From: Chloroflexota bacterium
Lineage (GTDB): Bacteria; Chloroflexota; UBA11872
Assembly (NCBI GenBank): GCA_022824495.1
Contig: JAJDZU010000020.1
Coordinates: forward strand, 62,001-126,000
Reading direction: 5' to 3'
Length of the DNA stretch: 64,000 bases
Both the position numbers and the translations under genes were made by a program. Under the pieces are notes generated by a model. The model searched no databases. It saw only the letters and a list, made by a program, of their open reading frames with translations, and had not been told where the DNA came from. Below, in pieces: positions 8,337-15,319 of this stretch. Position 1 is the first letter of the stretch; each line of letters starts with the position of its first letter.

Positions 8337-9719
8337 TCAGTTGATCGGCGACGACGTCCCGGTCGGTGGCGAGATATCTGGCGTCGGCGCTGGTGTTGGG
8401 GTCGCGGTGGCGACGGCACCGCCCGGTCCAATTAGAGCCTGACCTTGGACCGCTGGGACCTCACTCTCGCCACGCTGAAGTTCGACGGTCACCACCGGTG
8501 GGGTGACCTGAGAGATTTCGATGCCTGGTGGAACGGTAATCACGGGTCGAAGCTGGTGACGTCCTGGGCTGAGGTTGGAAACGTCCACTTCAGCCACCAC
8601 GTCCCCGGCACGGAGCTCCTGCAGCGTTTCGACGGACCCGCCGACGACGACCTGGACGGACGGTTGCGACACGGCGGCCGCCAGGTTGGGATCGATATTC
8701 ACCGCAACCACGGCGGCCTGAATTGTGGTGGTGTCCGCCAGCGGCTCCACGACCGCGACAATGGCTGCCGTGGGCTCATCACTAAGCACCCGCACGCCCA
8801 CAGGGTCGTCAAATGGCACATTGCCCTCGACATCTCCGCGTGCGCCATCAATATCCAGCGCAACCGTACTGACGGCACTAACCCGCTCGATGTCCTCAGG
8901 TTGACCCTGGATCTCGACCGTTGTGGGGACGACGCTGATCGCCCGGACGAAGAAGCCGGGCGCGACGCTTCCGGTCAGCTCGGCGAGGACAGGCACGCGT
9001 TTGCGGCTGGTTATACGAGTGATCGGCACTCGGACCTGTGCGGTCTGAGGGTCGAGATGGACGTCTCCAACTTCGTTGCCGCTTCGATCCGTTGGAATCA
9101 GCAGGGCCTGGGTGGAGACGTCGCTGGTAGCGCCTTCTAGGCTCAACGTGGCCACCACCGAGGCAACCTCGTCGACCTCCGAAGTCCCGCCGCTGACCTG
9201 GACGCTGGCGGGACTGGACTCGACGTCGTTCAGTTCGGCGCGGAATCCAACGGCCGGCGCACTCTCCAGGCGGGCGGTGACTTCAAAGGCGCGGACTTCA
9301 AATGGATCAATCTGTACGGTGACGGTCTCCGGTGTGACCCGTACAACGTCCATCGCGGCATCCGCCACGGCCACTTCCACCGGAATTTGGTGGACTCCCG
9401 AACCAATGCCGGCCAGATTCACGCGGGCTGAAAAGTCGCGCACCGTGAGACGACCGATGTTCTCGCGCGGCCCGCCCACGGTTACCCGTACGGGCTGAAT
9501 TGGGCTGGCGAGTACCAGGCTTGGACCGAGATTAACTTCGTCGACCTGGATGTCGTCGTCGATAAGTTCCTGCGTGCTGGGGTTCTGCTCGAGAGTCCAA
9601 ACCACCCATACGAGACCGGATAGGACCAGCGCCACCAGGAAACGAACGCCCAGGGTGCGAACCAAGAACCGGCGCGCCAGGATGACGCGGCGCGCCCGTC
9701 GGCGTCGTGCGGCGTTCAC
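8337..9719 (-). CDS. cdaR: YbbR-repeat protein, CdaR-type regulator of c-di-AMP synthesis
   Basis: The 460-residue protein has a basic N-terminus, one membrane anchor (about residues 24-43) and an extracytoplasmic region of four or five YbbR-like beta repeats, recognised by recurring V-x-V-x-V strands with TVTVQIDPFEVR, PTTVEIQGQPEDI and PSVQVVVGG. A Pro/Thr-rich tail (about 430-460) ends the protein. In Firmicutes CdaR binds the diadenylate cyclase CdaA and tunes c-di-AMP output. Here the GTG start overlaps the cyclase stop by four bases, as expected for a partner. It is the last gene of the SpoIID-argF-cdaA-cdaR unit. Confidence 0.85.
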   Translation of the reverse strand: MNAARRRRARRVILARRFLVRTLGVRFLVALVLSGLVWVVWTLEQNPSTQELIDDDIQVDEVNLGPSLVLASPIQPVRVTVGGPRENIGRLTVRDFSARVNLAGIGSGVHQIPVEVAVADAAMDVVRVTPETVTVQIDPFEVRAFEVTARLESAPAVGFRAELNDVESSPASVQVSGGTSEVDEVASVVATLSLEGATSDVSTQALLIPTDRSGNEVGDVHLDPQTAQVRVPITRITSRKRVPVLAELTGSVAPGFFVRAISVVPTTVEIQGQPEDIERVSAVSTVALDIDGARGDVEGNVPFDDPVGVRVLSDEPTAAIVAVVEPLADTTTIQAAVVAVNIDPNLAAAVSQPSVQVVVGGSVETLQELRAGDVVAEVDVSNLSPGRHQLRPVITVPPGIEISQVTPPVVTVELQRGESEVPAVQGQALIGPGGAVATATPTPAPTPDISPPTGTSSPIN

Positions 9720-10549
9720 CTACTCCGCGATATCCAGGCGGGAAGCCCCTGAAGGCCCGCGCCGCGCGTCTGGACCCGCAGCGCTGTCTCAAGGCGACGG
9801 CGCAGCTGATCGGGTGTGAGATGACGTTCGAGGCGTCCGTCCATGGCCATTGAAACTCCGCCGGTCTCCTCGGAAATGATGACCGCAATGGCATCCGTGG
9901 CTTCCGTGATGCCCAGTCCGGCGCGGTGCCGGGTCCCCACGTGATCCTGCGGGCCCAGCTCATCGCTAAGGGGCAGCATCACGTGCGCGGCCACCACTTC
10001 CATTCCGTTGAGCAGAATTGCACCGTCGTGCAACTCCGAGCCGGGATGAAACACGGTCACCAGCAGGTTTCGGGAGAGACTTGCTTCCAGGCGAGTCCCG
10101 GTACTGGCGAATTCGTCCAGACCGCCCTGGCGCTGAATGACAATCAGGGCCCCCCACAGCCGGGCCGAGAGCTCCTCCGCCGAGCCGACCACTGCGCCGA
10201 TCATCTGTTGTGTCTGCTCGGGTGTGACCATCCCAAATGGATGTGCGACCAGCGTTCCCGTGCGGCCGACACGTTCCAATAGCCGCCGCAATTCGGGCTG
10301 GAACACCACGATCAGGGCAAACGTTGCCACCAACAATCCCTGGTCCAGAATCCAGTTGATGAGCTCGAGCTGGAGCACGCGACCAATGACGAACAAGCCC
10401 ACGGCTACGACAAGCAGGCCGCGAAGCAACTGATCGGCCTGCGTTCCGCGAATCAGCGAAAGAACGGCATTAAAGAGCAGGGCGACCAGCAGAATCTGAA
10501 TGGCGGCGCCAAAGTCAAACTCACCTGCCAGGTACTCAAGCTGTTCCAC
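9716..10549 (-). CDS. cdaA: Membrane diadenylate cyclase (CdaA/DacA type)
   Basis: The 277-residue protein has three N-terminal membrane segments (about 15-32, 42-58, 68-84) and a DAC domain. The catalytic DGA triplet is at 175-177 (SELHDGAILLNG) and RHR at 207-209 (GTRHRAGLGITE), both intact, so activity is expected. It joins two ATP into cyclic di-AMP, a second messenger for osmolyte and cell-wall control. The membrane segments place it with CdaA rather than the DNA-scanning DisA. The start is GTG. It overlaps cdaR by four bases and follows argF after 41 bases. Confidence 0.93.
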   Translation of the reverse strand: MEQLEYLAGEFDFGAAIQILLVALLFNAVLSLIRGTQADQLLRGLLVVAVGLFVIGRVLQLELINWILDQGLLVATFALIVVFQPELRRLLERVGRTGTLVAHPFGMVTPEQTQQMIGAVVGSAEELSARLWGALIVIQRQGGLDEFASTGTRLEASLSRNLLVTVFHPGSELHDGAILLNGMEVVAAHVMLPLSDELGPQDHVGTRHRAGLGITEATDAIAVIISEETGGVSMAMDGRLERHLTPDQLRRRLETALRVQTRGAGLQGLPAWISRSR

Positions 10550-10590
10550 GCGAGTCGCTTATCGTCAGCGCCGACGGAGTTTCAGTCTAC

Positions 10591-11571
10591 CTACGCTCCC
10601 AACGATTCGAACGCAGCGTCACCGCGCAGGATGGCCACCAGGAGAGCCTTCTGGGCGTGCAAACGGTTCTCGGCCTGGTCAAACACTATCGACTGAGGGC
10701 CATCCAAGACGGCGTCCGTCACTTCCTCGCCACGGTGGGCAGGAAGACAGTGCATGAATACGGCCATCGGTCCGGCCAGCGCCAGCAGGTCACGGTCCAC
10801 GCGAAATGGAGCGAACACCTCGCGACGTTCAGCAGCCTCGTCTTCCAGGCCCATGCTGACCCATGCGTCGGTGTACACGACCTCCGCACCATCCACGGCG
10901 GCCTTCGGATCGTTTCCAATCTCTATGCTGCCGCCGCCGTCCTCGGCAATCTCCTGGGCTCGCTCCAGCATGTCTTCGTCTGGCTCATAACCGACCGGTG
11001 AGGCAACGCGGACGTGCATGCCTGTTTGCGCGCCGGCAAACAGCAACGAATTGCAGACGTTGAAGCCGTCGCCGACGTACGTCAGCCGCCGGCCAGCGAG
11101 CCCGCCCAGGTGCTCGCGGATCGTAAGCACGTCAGCGAGGGCCTGGCACGGGTGGGCAAGGTCGCTGAGCCCGTTGATCACCGGAATCTCGGCCCAGGCA
11201 GCCAGTTCCTCAAGCGTTCGATGTGCATACACCCGAGCCATGAGCCCATCGACCCAGCGTTCCAGGTTGCGCGCGATATCCGGAATCGACTCGCGCACGC
11301 CAATCTGCGTGTGTTCATTCATCAGGTCGACGGCGAAGCCCCCAAGTTGGGACATGCCGACCATGAACGTCGTGCGCGTACGCAAAGAGGCCTTCTCAAA
11401 GAGCATCGCCAGGCTCATGCCGGATAGGAGCCGATGTGGCTGGCGGTTTACCTGCATGGCCTTCAGCTGAGCAGCTCGATCCAGGAGTCCCCGGACCTGC
11501 TCGGGTGAAAGATCGGCCAGCGTCAGGAAGTCTTGGCCACGCAAATCAGTCGTGGACGTCTGAATGGTCAA
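10591..11571 (-). CDS. argF: Ornithine carbamoyltransferase
   Basis: The 326-residue enzyme joins carbamoyl phosphate and ornithine to citrulline in arginine synthesis. Phosphate-binding SLRTRT is at 62-67, HPCQ at 140-143, the ornithine-loop sequence DAWVSMG near 235-241, and HCLPAHRGEE at 274-283; all are intact, and the last two distinguish it from aspartate carbamoyltransferase. The start is TTG, with the stop of the preceding SpoIID gene overlapping it as TTGA, so translation is probably coupled. Its place between a SpoIID protein and c-di-AMP genes rather than in an arginine operon is unusual. Confidence 0.94.
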   Translation of the reverse strand: MTIQTSTTDLRGQDFLTLADLSPEQVRGLLDRAAQLKAMQVNRQPHRLLSGMSLAMLFEKASLRTRTTFMVGMSQLGGFAVDLMNEHTQIGVRESIPDIARNLERWVDGLMARVYAHRTLEELAAWAEIPVINGLSDLAHPCQALADVLTIREHLGGLAGRRLTYVGDGFNVCNSLLFAGAQTGMHVRVASPVGYEPDEDMLERAQEIAEDGGGSIEIGNDPKAAVDGAEVVYTDAWVSMGLEDEAAERREVFAPFRVDRDLLALAGPMAVFMHCLPAHRGEEVTDAVLDGPQSIVFDQAENRLHAQKALLVAILRGDAAFESLGA

Positions 11572-13397
11572 TAGACGTGCTCAAAGTCGATGCCGGTGTA
11601 GTACGCGGCCAAAATCTGCTCGCCGTTGGCCCCGGCCGCCGCCATGGCGTTGGCGCTGCGCAGCGGGAGCCCTATGCCGTGGCCCAGCAACGTCTGACCC
11701 CGGCTGAACGGATCATCCACGGCTACCGCCCACGGTTTGAGTGGCCCTCCCCATTCCTCGTGCCAGCTCCGCGTGCGGCCGTCGGCGCGAGAGAAGTACA
11801 CCGCGTGGATGGTACTGCCCTCGTACGTCAGCACGCAGCCTCGCGTATTGCGAACAGCATTCCGCAGGCGGGTGCCCGATAGCTCGCGTGCGTAGCCATG
11901 GTAGACCTGATCGCGGGTATAAAGCGTGGGGGTATGCCGGGTGGAGGCCGCAACGTCAAAAAGGGCGCCGCTGGCGCGGCGTTGCCTGCGCACCGTGTAA
12001 GCGTAGGTGCGAAAGGCGATTGCCGAGGCCCGCAAGGCTTCCCAGGGAATCGTGTCATTCTGCTCCACAAGCCCAGAAAGATAATCGTCCATGGAGAGCG
12101 TGTTGACGACCCAAGCGCTGCGATAGTTGGCCAGCCAGGCAAACTCCATGGACCCTCGGTAAGTCCGCTGCGGGGCCGTTTCCTCAAGCCGGAGCCGCGA
12201 CTCTTCCGTGGGATCAATGTGCACTCTGCCAACAGTCTGCAGCCGGCTGCCGTCCGGAAGGTCGAGCAGATGCACTGCGTTGGCAATGTCGCGGCGGATC
12301 ACCACGCGCTCGTCCGCGTTGAGTTGCGCCAGGACCGTGTCGCCCTCGTCACGAATCTCAAGGCCACCGGTCGAGAAGATGGTGGCTTGGTCGACGCCCG
12401 GATTGTCGTCGCTAATGTCCAAGAGCCCAACGCGGATGTCGGGAGTGGCGAGACGAGCTGGGGCGTCCACGACAGGCGCGGATACGGCAACCGACGTAAA
12501 CCACGCGCCATCGGATTGCAGGTCGGGTTGGAGCCGAAATGGACCTGGAACAGACGGCATCTGCACCGGGAGGTCCAGCGTTGCGGATTCACCGGGCGCA
12601 ACGTCGTCGGAGAGCGAGGCGAAGGAAGGGATCACGCGAGTAGACGGTGCATTCGAATCGGCCCAGCGCGCGCCGACCTTGACTGCATCGTCACCAGTCG
12701 CCGCCCAGGTAGCGGCGCCGGTGTTTTCGACCGTCACCCGCAGAGCAGTCGACGTGCCGGGCGTTTGTGGCTGAACGGGTTCGACGGAGTAAGCGGCGTC
12801 GATGCCGTCGCTGAGGGTGGCCAGGAAGGTTCGCCCGATCGGTTCGATCTGAACTGGCGCGCTGCGGGTCGACAGGTAGCTAAGCTTGCCGCGCTGAAAG
12901 AACTGCACGGTAACCCCGCCGGCCTCCGGCACTTCCTCGGAGATCGGCAACCCAAGCAGGTCACCACGCCCGTGGCGATTCCAGAAGTCCAGAAAGCCGA
13001 AGCGGACCGAGTGACGGGTCTGCCAGATGTACTCCACGCTTGATTCGCTGCGAAAAGGCGCGATCTGGTGAAAATAGCGACCACCGGAGACCAACTCGCC
13101 CAGAAACGCCGGCAGAATCTCATATTGAGTCTCGGCGTACTCGGGCCAGTGCTCGAGTAGAAAGTTCGCGAAGAGCTGCGCGGGGCGTCCGCCGCGTTCA
13201 AATCGATTCGTAAGTGGATCGCCAACGACCTCAACGCCTCCAACGCGCTCAACAAAGCTTGCAAAGAGTGGATCAATCGTTGCGTCCGGCGCCGGCGCCA
13301 GATCAGCAAGGACCCGCGCGGCCGGCACCGACGTCAACCCAAGGGCACCGAGAGCGGCCGCCCGCCCGAGCATTCGTCGAGAGAACTGTCGAGACAT
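11568..13397 (-). CDS. Secreted SpoIID/LytB-domain protein with LGFP-like and NBR1-like modules
   Basis: The product is about 609 residues from the ATG at 13397. The N-terminus SRRMLGRAAALGALG looks like a twin-arginine or Sec export signal. Two short repeats with G-x-P-[IL] cores (about 45-85 and 130-175) resemble modules in the TolB-like protein at 60067-61644. Residues about 210-310 resemble the NBR1-type Ig-like domain (VTVENTGAATW ... VAPGESATLDLPVQMP). The SpoIID domain follows (about 415-609) with YLSGLVEQ, ALRASAIAFRTYA, YFSRADGRTRSWHEEWGG and GHGIGLPL. SpoIID is a lytic transglycosylase acting on denuded glycan in sporulators; homologues in non-sporulators are of uncertain role. The frame stays open upstream to 13532, but that extension lacks signal-like features. 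Confidence 0.85.
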   Translation of the reverse strand: MSRQFSRRMLGRAAALGALGLTSVPAARVLADLAPAPDATIDPLFASFVERVGGVEVVGDPLTNRFERGGRPAQLFANFLLEHWPEYAETQYEILPAFLGELVSGGRYFHQIAPFRSESSVEYIWQTRHSVRFGFLDFWNRHGRGDLLGLPISEEVPEAGGVTVQFFQRGKLSYLSTRSAPVQIEPIGRTFLATLSDGIDAAYSVEPVQPQTPGTSTALRVTVENTGAATWAATGDDAVKVGARWADSNAPSTRVIPSFASLSDDVAPGESATLDLPVQMPSVPGPFRLQPDLQSDGAWFTSVAVSAPVVDAPARLATPDIRVGLLDISDDNPGVDQATIFSTGGLEIRDEGDTVLAQLNADERVVIRRDIANAVHLLDLPDGSRLQTVGRVHIDPTEESRLRLEETAPQRTYRGSMEFAWLANYRSAWVVNTLSMDDYLSGLVEQNDTIPWEALRASAIAFRTYAYTVRRQRRASGALFDVAASTRHTPTLYTRDQVYHGYARELSGTRLRNAVRNTRGCVLTYEGSTIHAVYFSRADGRTRSWHEEWGGPLKPWAVAVDDPFSRGQTLLGHGIGLPLRSANAMAAAGANGEQILAAYYTGIDFEHVY

Positions 13398-13541
13398 AGG
13401 GGGACAAGCGTAACGGGTGCATGACAGTTCTTGTGTTACATCGCTCACCAAAACATCCTGCTGTGTTGGCTCGGTTGATTCCCTGCAGCGAAGGCCGCTT
13501 CGCACTCCGACCATCAGAACAAACGTCGGCATACTGACGAC

Positions 13542-14723
13542 GTGACGCTAAGCGCGCCTTCCCACATCTATCTTGATCACGCCGCGACCACCCCGCTAGA
13601 TCCGGCGGTGTTTGAGGCCATGCGGCCATACCTCTGGTCTCGGGCAGGCAATCCGTCGAGCGTCCATGCGGCCGGGCGACGCGCGCGCGAGGCTGTCGAT
13701 ACCGCTCGTGAACAGGTCGCGAGCGTCCTGGGCTGTAAGCCCGGTGAAATGGTCTTCACCAGCGGCGGCACCGAGTCGGACAACCTGGCGGTGATCGGCG
13801 TGGCGAAAGCCGAAGCGGAACGCGGCCGACACATCGTGACCACGGCAATCGAACACCACGCCGTGCTGTTTGCCGCACGCTCGCTGCAGGCGCGCGGATT
13901 TGAGGTGACAGAGCTCCCGGTCGATCAGGACGGCCGCGTCGATCCAGCTGATCTGGCGGCGGCGCTGCGTGCGGACACAATTCTTGCAAGTATCGGTTTG
14001 GCGAACAACGAGGTCGGGACGATCCAGGACCTGGCGTCGCTGGCGCGAGTCGCGCACGAAGCCGGCGTGTGTGTGCATACGGACGCGGTGCAGGCAGCGG
14101 GCCAACTCGACATAAGTGTTGATCAGCTTGGAGTTGACCTGTTAAGTTTGTCCGCACACAAGCTCTATGGCCCTAAGGGGGTCGGCGCGCTATTCGTTCG
14201 CGAGGGCGTTAGCGTGGAGCGTCGGGCTTTCGGCGGATCGCAGGAGCGTGACCGCCGCGCGGGAACCGAGAATGTGCCGGGAATCGTAGGACTGGGTGAA
14301 GCCGTGAAGCGTGCGGAATCCGATCGCGAACGCCGGTCTGCACACCTGCGCTCGTTGAGTGCGGCGCTGATCGAACGCGTGACGGCCCAATGTCCGCGGG
14401 CACGCGTGATCGGCGATCCCAAGCGGCGGCTGGCCGCGTTCGCGCCCTTTGCGTTCGCGGATATCGACGCCGAGTCACTGCTGATTCGCCTGGATTTGGA
14501 AGGGATTGCTGTCTCAACCGGGGCCGCGTGTACGTCGGGCTCGCTCGAGCCATCGCACGTGATTCAAGCGTTGGGCCTGCCAGATCGCTTCCTTCGCGGT
14601 TCGCTGCGCTGCACGGTCGGACGAAGTACCACGTCCGAGGAGATTGCTCGAGCCGCCAACGCGATCGCGCGGCACGTACGGGCGCTGCGGGCCGTCGCGA
14701 CGCCGCCGGCAGGGGGCGCTTAG
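13542..14723 (+). CDS. Cysteine desulfurase (IscS/NifS family)
   Basis: The 393-residue PLP enzyme takes sulfur from cysteine for Fe-S clusters, tRNA thiolation or cofactors. YLDHAATTPLD opens the fold, His105 (EHHAV) stacks on PLP, Lys207 in SLSAHKLYGPKG forms the Schiff base, and Cys330 in TGAACTSGS is the persulfide cysteine on the mobile loop. RRAGTENVPGIVG is also present. The start is GTG with no clear ribosome site. No IscU, SufU or MnmA gene follows; two small membrane proteins do. It is divergent from the SpoIID gene across 144 bases. Whether it is the main IscS or a dedicated paralogue cannot be told from here. Confidence 0.92.
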   Translation: MTLSAPSHIYLDHAATTPLDPAVFEAMRPYLWSRAGNPSSVHAAGRRAREAVDTAREQVASVLGCKPGEMVFTSGGTESDNLAVIGVAKAEAERGRHIVTTAIEHHAVLFAARSLQARGFEVTELPVDQDGRVDPADLAAALRADTILASIGLANNEVGTIQDLASLARVAHEAGVCVHTDAVQAAGQLDISVDQLGVDLLSLSAHKLYGPKGVGALFVREGVSVERRAFGGSQERDRRAGTENVPGIVGLGEAVKRAESDRERRSAHLRSLSAALIERVTAQCPRARVIGDPKRRLAAFAPFAFADIDAESLLIRLDLEGIAVSTGAACTSGSLEPSHVIQALGLPDRFLRGSLRCTVGRSTTSEEIARAANAIARHVRALRAVATPPAGGA

Positions 14724-14725
14724 TC

Positions 14726-14992
14726 ATGGACGTGTTGTTTGTGATCCCGCCGTCCGTTTATCTGGGCTTGCTACTAGCCACATTCATCAGCTTTACGTTC
14801 CACGCGGTGATCGGTCGACGACAAAACTCGGGCTTCTTCTACTGGCCGTTCGGCGTCGCCGGCTTCGCGGGCGGGGCGCTGGCCGCCGGCGCGATTGGCG
14901 CGACCTACATGGCGATTGGCGGCCTGCCGATTCTGGGAGCCTTTGTGGGGTGTGTGGTGGGCTTGTTGGTCGCGCACCTGGTTCTGACGTGA
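14726..14992 (+). CDS. Small three-segment membrane protein, unknown function
   Basis: This 88-residue protein starts two bases after the cysteine desulfurase stop. It is almost entirely hydrophobic, with three likely membrane segments (about 8-30, 38-62, 66-86), small-residue-rich GFAGGALAAGAIGA in the middle one, and a conserved-looking RRQNSGFFYWPFG loop. I do not recognise the family. A longer open frame in the same phase runs back to 14390 inside the desulfurase gene, but the ATG at 14726 matches the tight operon spacing. Confidence 0.6.
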   Translation: MDVLFVIPPSVYLGLLLATFISFTFHAVIGRRQNSGFFYWPFGVAGFAGGALAAGAIGATYMAIGGLPILGAFVGCVVGLLVAHLVLT

Positions 14993-15099
14993 CCTTTGCG
15001 GCGCCCGGGGTATTGCGCGCCCTAGGGGAAATCAAGCCGTTCCACGGCGGAAATCTGTGCTAGGTTCTTTGGGCACGATTCGGCGGCGGCGGTTGGACT

Positions 15100-15216
15100 A
15101 TGGTTGTCTGGATCGCCAAGCTGACGCTGGGGTTTGTGATCGGTCTGGTCGCTGGATTCGCTTTGAGCGCGATGCGGCCGGCGGCGGCCGGTCAAGTGAC
15201 GGAGGAGTTCCAATAG
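15100..15216 (+). CDS. Possible 38-residue single-pass membrane peptide
   Basis: A short open frame from ATG reads as a single membrane helix (WIAKLTLGFVIGLVAGFALS) followed by a short tail ending VTEEFQ. It sits between the 88-residue membrane protein and alaS on the same strand. The helix has the glycine spacing of packed membrane segments. No strong ribosome site is visible, so it may be a real microprotein or chance. Confidence 0.35.
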   Translation: MVVWIAKLTLGFVIGLVAGFALSAMRPAAAGQVTEEFQ

Positions 15217-15319
15217 CGCAGGCATAACCCAAGGCTCGCAGGCTCTTTAAGGCTGATCGGGAGGCAGCTTCCGTCGGTCTTTCTTTGTTTGCGGGCCAGG
15301 CCCGCCTGGGGACCATCCG

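Noticed and set aside
15217-15319. Possible T-box or other riboswitch upstream of alaS
   Set aside because: No T-box core consensus and only weak hairpins were seen.
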